64,000 nt of DNA, from contig NZ_JAFCJE010000006.1 of the NCBI RefSeq assembly GCF_018131185.1, positions 372,001 through 436,000 on the forward strand, read 5' to 3'. A program made the translations under genes and the position numbers. This DNA comes from Bradyrhizobium diazoefficiens. Its GTDB lineage: Bacteria > Pseudomonadota > Alphaproteobacteria > Rhizobiales > Xanthobacteraceae. Shown piece by piece: positions 41,174 to 49,714 of this stretch; the stretch's first letter is position 1, and each line of letters starts with the position of its first letter. The notes beneath the pieces are model-generated. The model was not told the DNA's origin and made no database searches. It saw only the letters and a program-made list of their open reading frames with translations.

Positions 41174-43381
41174 ATGTCTCGCTTTGGTTTGTTCCAGCAC
41201 GCTTCCGCGCGCGGAATCGTGCTTGCTTCTCTCTCTGCTCTCTCCCTCCCACAGCTTGCCGATGCGCAGGAAAGTCGGGGCGAACTTCCTCCGGTGATCG
41301 TGGACTCGCCGCGGGAGAAGCGCGCCGCGCCCGCCCACCCGCGGCGGACTCCCGTGCGGTCGACGCGCGCGCGCAGCTCGGCTCCGCAACATGAGGCGCG
41401 TCCGCAAGGGGAGGGCGCCAGCGGTCCGGGTGCGTTGACCGTCCTGACGGCGCAGCAGGCCCTTGCGGAAATCAACCAGACGCCGGGCGGCGTGGCGCTG
41501 GTGACGGCCGAGGCTTACCGGAATTCCACGCCCGCGAGCACAATCAAGGACGTTCTGGATTACGTGCCCGGTGTGTTTGCCCAGCCCAAATGGGGCGACG
41601 ACACCCGGCTCTTGATCCGCGGCTCCGGGCTGTCGCGCAATTTCCATCTGCGCGGTGTGCAGCTTTATATGGACGGCATCCCGATCAACACTGCGGACGG
41701 TTACGGCGATTTCCAGGAGATCGACCCGACCGCCTACAAATACGTTGAGGTCTACAAGGGCGGGAACGCGCTCCAGTTCGGAGCGAACTCGCTTGGCGGA
41801 GCGATCAACTTCGTCACGCCGACCGGCCGCGATCCGTTTCCGAACGGGGTATCCGTCGATATTGGCGGCTTTGGATACAAGCGCGCCCAGGCCAACGCTG
41901 GCGGAACGAACGGTCCTTGGGACGGCTTCGTCACGGCCTCGACGCAGGCCGCGGATGGTTTTCGAGACCACAGCTTTGGCTCGAGCAACCGTCTCAGCGC
42001 CAATGTCGGCTATCAGTTTTCGCCGGACTTCGAGACACGCTTCTATCTCAATGCCAACGAGGTGCGCCAACGCATTCCCGGCACGGTCACCAAGACGTCT
42101 GCGCTGACCAATCCCGAGGCTGCAGCTCCGGCAAATTTTGCCATGGATCAGCAGCGCAATATCGACACGGTCAGGCTCGCAAACAAGACGACGATCCGTT
42201 TCGACGAGACCAAGGTTGAATTCGGCGCCTTTGGCGTCGATCGCCATCTGATGCATCCGATTTTCCAGTGGCTCGACTATCGCTACAGGGACTACGGGGG
42301 CTTCGCGAAAGTTACCGACGAGCGCTTCATCGGCGGCTTCCGCAACAGGCTGGTCGCGGGCGTCAATGTGCTGAATGGGAGCATCGACAATCAGCAATTC
42401 GCCAACATTGCCGGACAAAAGGGAGCTCTGCGCTCGTCGTCGATCGATCGATCGAGGAACACGTCCGTCTACGTCGAAGACAGCTTCTATTTCCTTCCCA
42501 GCGTTGCAGCGATCGCGGGGACGCAGTTTCTCTATGCAACTCGTAGCCGGCAGGACCGTTTTCTCAGCGACGGCGATCAATCGGGGACAACCCGCTTCAA
42601 TCTGTGGTCGCCGAAAGCGGGCTTGCTGTGGCAAATCGATCCGACATGGCAGGCTTTCGCCAACGTCTCGCGGAGCGCCGAGGTGCCGAGCTTCGGCGAG
42701 AGCTCAAATGGTCCGGGCATTCCGACGATTCCGTTCACCAGCATCCACGCCCAGCTCGCGACCACCTACGAGATCGGCACGCGCATGCGGCGGCCGGACT
42801 ACTCGTGGGAGCTGACGGCCTATCGCGCCAACATCCGCGATGAGCTGCTATGCCTCTATAGCGCCTTCGGCAATTGCAACGTGACCAATGCGGATCGGAC
42901 CATCCACCAGGGCATCGAAGCCGGCGCAGGGGCCGCGATCTTCCGCGATATCTTCGTGGCGGGAAGCGCGCCGGACAAGGTGTGGCTCAACCTGGCCTAC
43001 ACCTACAACGACTTTCGCTTCGACAAAGATGCCATGTTCGGCAACAATCAGTTGCCGGGAGCGCCTCGTCATTATTTGCGCGCCGAATTGCTCTACAAGC
43101 ATCCGACCGGCCTCTATATCGGACCTAACGTCGAATGGGTGCCGAAGGCCTATTTCGTCGACAGCATGAATACGCTGACGACGGAGCCTTATGCATTGTT
43201 GGGACTGAAGGCCGGTTTTGACAACGGCGGTCCGTTCTCGGCCTACGTCGAGGGCCGCAACCTCACCAACCGAACCTATATTGCGAGCGCCAGCATCATC
43301 GATCGTGCGACTGCGGCGTCGACTTTGTTCGAACCCGGAACGGGGAGGGCAGTTTACACCGGAATGAGGTATCGATGGTGA
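41174..43381 (+). CDS. TonB-dependent receptor of the copper cluster
   Basis: 735 residues. Signal peptide 1-31 (GIVLASLSALSLPQLADA-Q). A basic proline/arginine-rich linker (about 45-80) leads to the plug: TIKDVLDYVPGVFAQPKWGD, RLLIRGSGLSRNFHLRGVQL, DGIPINTADGYGDFQEIDPT, YVEVYKGGNALQFGANSLGG. The barrel ends TGMRYRW, with the aromatic terminus needed for assembly. The plug resembles FecA/OprC-type receptors. Downstream PCuAC, YcnI and CopC-CopD point to copper rather than iron as the cargo, which is inference. Upstream in-frame residues belong to the DUF2946 reading and are not part of it. Confidence 0.9.
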   Translation: MSRFGLFQHASARGIVLASLSALSLPQLADAQESRGELPPVIVDSPREKRAAPAHPRRTPVRSTRARSSAPQHEARPQGEGASGPGALTVLTAQQALAEINQTPGGVALVTAEAYRNSTPASTIKDVLDYVPGVFAQPKWGDDTRLLIRGSGLSRNFHLRGVQLYMDGIPINTADGYGDFQEIDPTAYKYVEVYKGGNALQFGANSLGGAINFVTPTGRDPFPNGVSVDIGGFGYKRAQANAGGTNGPWDGFVTASTQAADGFRDHSFGSSNRLSANVGYQFSPDFETRFYLNANEVRQRIPGTVTKTSALTNPEAAAPANFAMDQQRNIDTVRLANKTTIRFDETKVEFGAFGVDRHLMHPIFQWLDYRYRDYGGFAKVTDERFIGGFRNRLVAGVNVLNGSIDNQQFANIAGQKGALRSSSIDRSRNTSVYVEDSFYFLPSVAAIAGTQFLYATRSRQDRFLSDGDQSGTTRFNLWSPKAGLLWQIDPTWQAFANVSRSAEVPSFGESSNGPGIPTIPFTSIHAQLATTYEIGTRMRRPDYSWELTAYRANIRDELLCLYSAFGNCNVTNADRTIHQGIEAGAGAAIFRDIFVAGSAPDKVWLNLAYTYNDFRFDKDAMFGNNQLPGAPRHYLRAELLYKHPTGLYIGPNVEWVPKAYFVDSMNTLTTEPYALLGLKAGFDNGGPFSAYVEGRNLTNRTYIASASIIDRATAASTLFEPGTGRAVYTGMRYRW

Positions 43382-43449
43382 GTGCTGCGGGTTCGCTGAG
43401 ACAACCACGACCTTACGCGGTCGGTCAGATCAACCATGAGGAAACTAAA

Positions 43450-43983
43450 ATGAGCAAGAGCCTGCAAACACTTTTCGCAATCGCCATTCTTCTGAACGGC
43501 AGCGCGGCCGCATTTGCCGACGACATCAAGGCCGGCGATCTCGTCATCTCGCAGGCATGGAGCCGCGCGACGCCGGGCGGCGCGAAGGTCGCCGGCGGTT
43601 ATCTGACCATCGAGAACAAGGGCGCGGCAGCGGACAGGCTGGTCAGCGTGTCCGCCGATATCGCAGGCAAGGCCGAGATTCATGAGATGGCGATGGACAA
43701 CGGCGTCATGAAGATGCGTGCGCTCGACAAGGGGCTCGCGATCGACCCCGGCAAGACGGTGAAGCTCGCGCCCGGGGGCAATCATTTAATGCTCCAGGAA
43801 CTGAAAGGCGCGTTCAAGCAGGGCGACAAGGTGCCGGTGACGCTGCAATTCGAGAAGGCCGGCAAAGTCGCCGTCTCCCTCGATGTTCAGGGCGTCGGTG
43901 CGCAGGCGCCGGGTGGTGATGGACATTCAGGTCATATGAACATGAAGAAGATGCCGGATCATTCGGGAATGAAGATGAAATGA
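43450..43983 (+). CDS. PCu(A)C copper chaperone with Met/His-rich tail
   Basis: 177 residues. Signal peptide 1-24 (LNGSAAAFA-D). The PCuAC copper(I) site H(M)x10Mx21HxM is present: His78 and Met80 in IHEMAMDN, Met89, then His112 and Met114 in NHLML. The protein carries periplasmic copper to cytochrome oxidase assembly factors. After residue 155 comes an extra Met/His-rich tail (GHSGHMNMKKMPDHSGMKMK) that adds more copper ligands, as in some actinobacterial and rhizobial homologues. It starts 68 bp after the receptor and overlaps no gene. Confidence 0.93.
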   Translation: MSKSLQTLFAIAILLNGSAAAFADDIKAGDLVISQAWSRATPGGAKVAGGYLTIENKGAAADRLVSVSADIAGKAEIHEMAMDNGVMKMRALDKGLAIDPGKTVKLAPGGNHLMLQELKGAFKQGDKVPVTLQFEKAGKVAVSLDVQGVGAQAPGGDGHSGHMNMKKMPDHSGMKMK

Positions 43984-44012
43984 GACCGATCTGGGTTTTC
44001 GGGAGACTGAAC

Positions 44013-44528
44013 ATGAAGCGATCCTGCCTGTTCCTGATCACCGCCTTCGCCGCCTCGCCAGCGGCGGCGCATGTCTCGCTCGAGACCAAGCAAGCCGCGG
44101 TCGGCACGTCGTATAAGGCTGTGTTCACTGTGCCGCACGGTTGCTCGGGCTCGCCGACGGTGAAGATCCGCATTCAGATCCCGGAAGGGGTGATTGCGGT
44201 GAAGCCGATGCCGAAGGCAGGCTGGAACGTCGACGTCGTCGAGGGCAAATATGCCGGCGAATATGACTATCACGGCAACAAGCTGGGCTCCGGCGTCAAG
44301 GAGGTGGCGTGGTCCGGCGGCAAGCTGCCGGACAAGAACTATGACGAGTTCGTCATGCACACATTCCTGACCGACAAGCTCAAGCCGAACACGACGCTGT
44401 ACTTCCCCGTCGTCCAGGAATGCGAGACCGGCGTCAGCCGCTGGATCGAAATTCCGGCGGCGGGGGCAGGGCATTCGCATGAGGGCAAGTCGCCGGCGCC
44501 CGGCGTGAAATTGTTGCCAAAACCCTGA
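44013..44528 (+). CDS. YcnI family copper-binding protein (DUF1775)
   Basis: 171 residues; the ATG at 44013 has GGGAG seven bases upstream and is preferred over an upstream ATG that overlaps the PCuAC stop. Signal cleavage after AAA would leave His20 as the mature N-terminus (HVSLETKQA), the position used by YcnI for Cu(II) through a mono-histidine brace. YKAVFTVPHGCSGSPTVKIR, KPMPKAGWNVDVV and FPVVQECETGVSRWIEIP are typical. A short histidine tail (GAGHSHEGK) ends it. Its stop overlaps the copC-copD start by one base. Confidence 0.92.
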   Translation: MKRSCLFLITAFAASPAAAHVSLETKQAAVGTSYKAVFTVPHGCSGSPTVKIRIQIPEGVIAVKPMPKAGWNVDVVEGKYAGEYDYHGNKLGSGVKEVAWSGGKLPDKNYDEFVMHTFLTDKLKPNTTLYFPVVQECETGVSRWIEIPAAGAGHSHEGKSPAPGVKLLPKP

Positions 44529-46090
44529 TGCGCCTGCTCGCCGCGCTTGCGACGCTGCTCCTCGCTGCCGGCTTCGCCAGCGCGGCATGGGCGCACGCCG
44601 CGCTGGTCTCGGTCGAGCCGGCAAGCGGCAGCGTGCTCGATACTGCACCCAAGACGGTGGAGCTGCGCTTCAACGAGGCGGTGACGCCCGGCGCGATCCG
44701 GCTGATCGACGGTGCGGGCAGGACGCGGAACGATCCACGCGTCAGCGCATCGGGCGAGACGATTTCGGTCGCGATGCCGGCCGATCTGCCTGAGGGGACC
44801 GCGGTCGTCAGCTATCGCGTGATCTCGCAGGACGGCCATCCCGTTACGGGATCGATGACCTTCTCGATCGGCATGCCGACGGCGACGAAGCCGCCGGCCA
44901 CCGCGGATAACGGGTTGGGCGTGCTGATCTGGCTGACGCGGGTTGGCCTCTATGTCGGGCTATTCGTCGGGGTCGGCGGCGTGTTCTTCGCGCGCTGGGT
45001 TGCGTGGTCGATGATCGGGATGGCTGTCCCGCGCCTGGCGCTCGGTCTCGGCTTTCCGAGCGCGGTGGCGTCCGTTGGCACGTTGGGGCTAGATCTCCTC
45101 GGGCTGCCCCCAGATGCTCTCTGGACGGCTGGTCCCTGGAAGGTCGCATTCGCGACCAGTGCGGGCCCTGCCTTGATGGTCGCCCTCGCGGCCATGCTGT
45201 TCGCATGGATGGCGCTGCGCAGCGCATGGTACGCGCGCGCTCTTGCGATGATCGCCTTCATCGGCGTCGGTCTGTCGCTCGCCATGACCGGGCATGCCGC
45301 AACGGCGCCGCCGGAGACGCTGACGCGGCCGGCGATCTTTCTCCATGGCCTCGGTGTTGCCTTCTGGATCGGCGCGCTGGCTCCACTCGTGGCGTTGGTG
45401 TCCAAGCCGACGACTGCGACGCTTCCGATCGTGAACCGCTTTTCCCGCATTGCCGCGCTCGCGGTCTGCGTGCTGGCCCTGACTGGCCTCGCACTCGCGA
45501 TCGTGCAACTCGAAAAGCCGGGAGCGCTAGTCGCGACGAGTTACGGGCTGATCCTCTCGACCAAGCTCGTCCTGGTCACAGGATTGCTGGCGCTGGCCGC
45601 GCTCAATCGGTTCCGGCTGACGCCGGATCTGGCCCGGAACGAGACAGGGACGCCTGCCCTCAAGCGATCGATCCTGCTCGAAAGCGTTGTCGCTCTCGCC
45701 ATTCTCGCCGTGGTGGCCGGCTGGCGCTTCACGCCGCCGCCGCGGACGATCGTTCCGGAGGCACCGCTGGCGATCCACATCCACAGCGACAAGGCGATGT
45801 TCCAGGTCCTGGTCTCTCCGGGCAAGCCGGGGCTCGACGATTTCGTGCTCCAGCTCATGACCGGCGAGGGGATGCCGCTCAAGGCCAAGGAGGTGACGTT
45901 GACGCTGAGCCTGCCCGAACGCGGCATCGAGCCGATGGAGCGGAAGGTCACGCTGGGGCCGGACGGCTATTGGCATGCGCGCAAGGTGGAGCTTCCCTTT
46001 GCCGGCCGCTGGCGCGTGCGGATCGACGCGCTGGTGACCGACTTCGAGCAAATCACGCTCGAAGACGAACTCGACGTCCCATCGCCATGA
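44528..46090 (+). CDS. CopC-CopD fusion, copper import protein
   Basis: 520 residues. Signal peptide 1-22, then a CopC domain (23-118) whose mature N-terminus is HAALVSVEPASGS, giving the Cu(II)-binding N-terminal histidine, with the second site in SQDGHPVTGSMTF. From about 135 to 405 are seven or eight TM helices of CopD (GLYVGLFVGVGGVFFARWVA, MTGHAATAPPE, IFLHGLGVAFWIGALAPLVA), with histidines inside the membrane. The last 100 residues form another periplasmic domain (IHIHSDKAMFQVLVSPGKPG). Such fusions bring copper across the inner membrane. It is the last gene of the cluster. Confidence 0.92.
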   Translation: MRLLAALATLLLAAGFASAAWAHAALVSVEPASGSVLDTAPKTVELRFNEAVTPGAIRLIDGAGRTRNDPRVSASGETISVAMPADLPEGTAVVSYRVISQDGHPVTGSMTFSIGMPTATKPPATADNGLGVLIWLTRVGLYVGLFVGVGGVFFARWVAWSMIGMAVPRLALGLGFPSAVASVGTLGLDLLGLPPDALWTAGPWKVAFATSAGPALMVALAAMLFAWMALRSAWYARALAMIAFIGVGLSLAMTGHAATAPPETLTRPAIFLHGLGVAFWIGALAPLVALVSKPTTATLPIVNRFSRIAALAVCVLALTGLALAIVQLEKPGALVATSYGLILSTKLVLVTGLLALAALNRFRLTPDLARNETGTPALKRSILLESVVALAILAVVAGWRFTPPPRTIVPEAPLAIHIHSDKAMFQVLVSPGKPGLDDFVLQLMTGEGMPLKAKEVTLTLSLPERGIEPMERKVTLGPDGYWHARKVELPFAGRWRVRIDALVTDFEQITLEDELDVPSP

Positions 46091-46234
46091 GTCGCAGCTC
46101 AAGCTGAACCTGAAGCCTGACGGAGAAATGACAGGAATTCCGTTGCCTTAGCGGGTTTTCCTCATTCCCGGTCTTGTGTTTTCGCTCTCAATCCGGTTTC
46201 ACTGCACCCGGTCACTGATTCCCAGAGTATTGCC

Positions 46235-47554
46235 ATGCGGTTGTCGCGGTTCTTTCTGCCCATTTTGAAGGAAAATCCGAAAGAGGCGGAGATCGTCTCG
46301 CATCGGCTGATGCTGCGCGCGGGCATGATCCGGCAGGAGGCGGCCGGCATCTATGCCTGGCTGCCGCTCGGATTCCGCGTGCTGAAGAAGATCGAGCAGA
46401 TCGTGCGCGAGGAGCAGGACCGCTCCGGCGCGCTGGAACTGTTGATGCCGACGCTCCAGCTTGCCGACCTCTGGCGCGAGAGCGGCCGCTACGACGCCTA
46501 TGGCCCCGAGATGCTGCGCATCGCCGACCGCCACAAGCGCGAGCTGCTGTACGGGCCGACCAACGAGGAAATGATCACCGAGATCTTCCGCGCCTATGTG
46601 AAGTCCTACAAGAACCTGCCGCTCAATCTCTATCATATTCAATGGAAATTCCGCGACGAGCAGCGTCCGCGCTTCGGCGTGATGCGCGGCCGCGAGTTCC
46701 TGATGAAGGACGCCTATTCGTTCGACCTCAACGAGGCCGCCGCGCGCGTCGCCTACAACAAGATGTTCGTGGCTTACCTGCGCACGTTCGCGCGGATGGG
46801 GCTGAAGGCGATCCCGATGCGGGCCGAGACCGGCCCGATCGGCGGCGACCTCAGCCACGAGTTCATCGTGCTGGCCGAGACCGGCGAATCCGGCGTGTTC
46901 ATCAATCGCGACGTGCTGGATCTGCCGGTGCCCGGCGAGGATGTCGATTATGAGAGCGACCTGACGCCGATCATCAAGCAATGGACGTCAGTCTATGCGG
47001 CGACGGAGGACGTGCACGACGCCGCGCGCTTCGAGCAGGAAGTGCCCGCAGACAAACGGGTGAACACCCGCGGCATCGAGGTCGGCCAGATTTTCTATTT
47101 CGGCACGAAGTATTCCGAACCGATGAAGGCGCTGGTCGCCGGCCCCGATGGCGTCGACGTGCCGATCCATGGCGGCTCATACGGCGTCGGCGTCTCGCGC
47201 CTGCTCGGCGCCATCATCGAGGCCTGCCATGACGATGCCGGCATCAAATGGCCGGAGGCCGTTGCCCCGTTCCGCGTGTCGATTCTCAACCTCAAGCAGG
47301 GGGATGCCGCGGTCGACGCAGCCTGCGAGAAGCTCTACGCCGAGCTCACCGCCAAGGGCGTCGACGTGCTCTATGACGACACCGACCAGCGCGCCGGCGC
47401 CAAGTTCGCCGCCGCCGACCTGATCGGGATCCCCTGGCAGATCATGATCGGGCCGAAGGGGCTCGCCGACGGCAAGGTCGAGATCAAGCGGCGAAGCGAC
47501 GGCTCCCGCGAGACCATGTCGCCTGCCGACGCAGTCGCCCGGTTGGTCGGCTGA
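46235..47554 (+). CDS. proS: Prolyl-tRNA synthetase (short form, no INS editing domain)
   Basis: 439 residues of class II synthetase. Motif 1 and 2 regions are clear (EEQDRSGALELLMPTLQLAD, FRDEQRPRFGVMRGREFLMK), then GGSYGVGVSRLLGAIIEACH as motif 3 and a C-terminal anticodon-binding domain (KLYAELTAKGVDVLYDDTDQ). There is no insertion of about 180 residues between motifs 2 and 3, so the cis-editing domain is absent, as is usual in alphaproteobacteria; editing would rely on a separate YbaK/ProX-type protein. Upstream spacing of 144 bp indicates its own promoter. It precedes lolC. Confidence 0.96.
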   Translation: MRLSRFFLPILKENPKEAEIVSHRLMLRAGMIRQEAAGIYAWLPLGFRVLKKIEQIVREEQDRSGALELLMPTLQLADLWRESGRYDAYGPEMLRIADRHKRELLYGPTNEEMITEIFRAYVKSYKNLPLNLYHIQWKFRDEQRPRFGVMRGREFLMKDAYSFDLNEAAARVAYNKMFVAYLRTFARMGLKAIPMRAETGPIGGDLSHEFIVLAETGESGVFINRDVLDLPVPGEDVDYESDLTPIIKQWTSVYAATEDVHDAARFEQEVPADKRVNTRGIEVGQIFYFGTKYSEPMKALVAGPDGVDVPIHGGSYGVGVSRLLGAIIEACHDDAGIKWPEAVAPFRVSILNLKQGDAAVDAACEKLYAELTAKGVDVLYDDTDQRAGAKFAAADLIGIPWQIMIGPKGLADGKVEIKRRSDGSRETMSPADAVARLVG

Positions 47555-47626
47555 ATAGTGTTCATCGCGCGATAGCGGGTCGGTAATCCGGCCACATTTG
47601 ACCCCGAATCATGGGATTATCGAGCG

Positions 47627-48907
47627 ATGGATGAGACCATGACCGAAACCGTGCAGACCGCGCCTTTTGCGCCATTCGAGTGGATGCTGTCGGGGCGCTA
47701 TTTGCGGGCGCGCCGCAAGGAGGGATTCATCTCGGTCATCGCCGGATTCTCCTTTCTCGGCATCATGCTGGGCGTGGCGACACTGATCATCGTAATGGCC
47801 GTCATGAACGGCTTCCGCAAAGAGCTGCTCGACAAGATCCTGGGGCTGAACGGCCATATCCTGGTCCAGCCGCTGGAATCGCCGCTGACGGACTGGAAGG
47901 ACGTCGCCGACCGCCTCAGCCAGGTCCAGGGCATCCGGCTCGCCGCGCCCGTGGTCGATGGCCAGGCGCTGGCATCATCGCCCTGGAACGCCTCGGGCGT
48001 GCTGGTGCGCGGCATTCGCTCCGACGATCTCAACAACCTCACCTCGATCGCCAAGAACGTGAAGCAGGGCTCGCTTGAGGGCTTTGACGACGGGCAGGGC
48101 GTCGCGATCGGCCGGCGCCTCGCCGATCAGCTGTCGCTGCATGCCGGCGACAGCATCACGCTGGTGGCGCCGAAGGGCGCGGTCACGCCGATGGGCACGA
48201 CGCCGCGCATCAAGCCGTACAAGATCGTTGCCGTGTTCGAGATCGGCATGTCCGAGTACGATCTCGGCTTCGTGTTCATGCCGCTCGCCGAAGCGCAGGC
48301 CTATTTCAACCGGAGCAACGACGTCACCTCGATCGAGGTGTTCACCGCCAACCCCGACAAGATCGACGCCTTCCGCAAGGCGGTGACGGAGGCCGCGGGG
48401 CGGCCGGTGTTCCTGGTGGATTGGCGACAGCGCAACTCAACCTTCTTCAACGCGCTCCAGGTCGAGCGCAACGTGATGTTCCTGATCCTGACCATGATCG
48501 TGCTGGTCGCGGCGCTGAACATCGTCTCCGGCCTGATCATGCTGGTGAAGGACAAGGGCAGCGACATCGCGATCCTGCGCACGATGGGCGCCTCGCAGGG
48601 ATCGATCATGCGGATCTTCCTGATCACGGGCGCCTCGATCGGCGTCGTCGGCACGCTGGTCGGCTTCTTCGTCGGTCTCGTGATTTGCCTCAACATCGAA
48701 TCGATCAGGCAATTCCTGTCCTGGCTGACCAGCACCGAGCTGTTCTCGCCGGAACTCTATTTCCTGTCGAAACTGCCTGCCGAGATCGACGTCGGCGAGA
48801 CCACGGCCGTCGTCATCATGGCGCTGACGCTGTCGTTCCTGGCGACGCTGTATCCGTCGTGGCGCGCCGCACGCCTCGATCCCGTCGAAGCGCTCCGGTA
48901 CGAGTGA
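47627..48907 (+). CDS. lolC: Lipoprotein-releasing ABC transporter permease (LolC/E family)
   Basis: 426 residues with four TM helices (about 36-58, 280-302, 330-355 and 388-410) and a large periplasmic domain between the first two, as in FtsX/LolC/E. GRYLRARRKEGFISVIAGFS is the typical LolC/E start, and IAILRTMGASQGSIMRIFLI is the coupling region. It extracts outer-membrane lipoproteins from the inner membrane for LolA. One permease gene with lolD suggests the homodimeric LolF-type complex common outside enterobacteria. It ends 7 bp before lolD. Confidence 0.94.
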   Translation: MDETMTETVQTAPFAPFEWMLSGRYLRARRKEGFISVIAGFSFLGIMLGVATLIIVMAVMNGFRKELLDKILGLNGHILVQPLESPLTDWKDVADRLSQVQGIRLAAPVVDGQALASSPWNASGVLVRGIRSDDLNNLTSIAKNVKQGSLEGFDDGQGVAIGRRLADQLSLHAGDSITLVAPKGAVTPMGTTPRIKPYKIVAVFEIGMSEYDLGFVFMPLAEAQAYFNRSNDVTSIEVFTANPDKIDAFRKAVTEAAGRPVFLVDWRQRNSTFFNALQVERNVMFLILTMIVLVAALNIVSGLIMLVKDKGSDIAILRTMGASQGSIMRIFLITGASIGVVGTLVGFFVGLVICLNIESIRQFLSWLTSTELFSPELYFLSKLPAEIDVGETTAVVIMALTLSFLATLYPSWRAARLDPVEALRYE

Positions 48908-48914
48908 GGGGCTG

Positions 48915-49619
48915 ATGGATCAGCAGCAGGGGGCTGAAGATGTACCGGTCATTTATCTCCACGAGATAAAGCGGCAGTACTTGCAGGGCGAGGTGCCGCT
49001 GACGATCCTCGACGGCGCCAAGCTGGCGCTGTGGGCCGGTCAATCGGTCGCGCTGGTGGCGCCGTCCGGCTCGGGCAAATCGACCCTGTTGCACATCGCA
49101 GGGCTATTGGAAGCGCCCGATTCCGGCGAGGTCTATGTCTCGGGCGCGCCGACCTCGCAGCTGCCCGACATCGAGCGCACGCAGCTGCGCCGCACCGATA
49201 TCGGCTTCGTCTACCAGTCGCACCGGCTGCTGCCGGAGTTCTCCGCGCTCGAGAACGTCATGATGCCGCAGATGATCCGCGGCCTCAAGAAGTCCGAGAG
49301 CGTCAAGCGCGCCAAGGAGATCCTTGGCTATCTCGGCCTCGGCGACCGCATCACCCATCGCCCCGCCGAGCTGTCAGGCGGCGAGCAGCAGCGCGTCGCG
49401 ATCGCGCGTGCGGTTGCCAACGCGCCACGCGTGCTGTTCGCGGACGAGCCGACCGGCAATCTCGACCCGCACACCGCCGATCACGTCTTCCAGGCGCTGA
49501 TGCAGCTCGTCAAGGCAACCAAGGTCTCGATGCTGATCGCGACTCACAACATGGAGCTCGCCGGCCGCATGGACCGGCGCGTCTCGCTGTCGAACGGCCA
49601 GGTGGTCGAGCTCGACTAG
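48915..49619 (+). CDS. lolD: Lipoprotein-releasing ABC transporter ATPase LolD
   Basis: 234 residues of the MacB/LolD ABC class. Walker A APSGSGKSTLL at 49-59, Q-loop FVYQSHRLLPEFSALENVMM with the usual LolD LPEFSA block, signature ELSGGEQQRVAIARA, Walker B VLFADEPTGNLDP. The RBS GAGGGG follows the lolC stop. Together with LolC it powers lipoprotein sorting at the inner membrane. Confidence 0.96.
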   Translation: MDQQQGAEDVPVIYLHEIKRQYLQGEVPLTILDGAKLALWAGQSVALVAPSGSGKSTLLHIAGLLEAPDSGEVYVSGAPTSQLPDIERTQLRRTDIGFVYQSHRLLPEFSALENVMMPQMIRGLKKSESVKRAKEILGYLGLGDRITHRPAELSGGEQQRVAIARAVANAPRVLFADEPTGNLDPHTADHVFQALMQLVKATKVSMLIATHNMELAGRMDRRVSLSNGQVVELD

Positions 49620-49622
49620 CAA

Positions 49623-49672
49623 AATGTGCGAAAACAACCCCATGCACAGTAGCCAAGTGCTTGGTTGGATTT
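49623..49672. repeat. Possible dispersed intergenic repeat after lolD
   Basis: The stretch containing AACCCCATGCACAGTAGCCA right after lolD matches a sequence I remember as recurring at gene ends in Bradyrhizobium and Rhodopseudomonas. Only one copy lies in this window, so it cannot be confirmed from here. Confidence 0.35.
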
Positions 49673-49675
49673 AGG

Positions 49676-49707
49676 AAAAAATCGGCGACGGCGGCTCCGC
49701 CGCCGCC
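49676..49707 (-). terminator. Rho-independent terminator of the MDR dehydrogenase gene
   Basis: An 11-bp GC stem (49684-49694 with 49697-49707, one mismatch) with a two-base apex, followed on the minus strand by G and then A and six T. It lies just past the stop at 49715. Confidence 0.7.
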
Positions 49708-49714
49708 CGGATGC

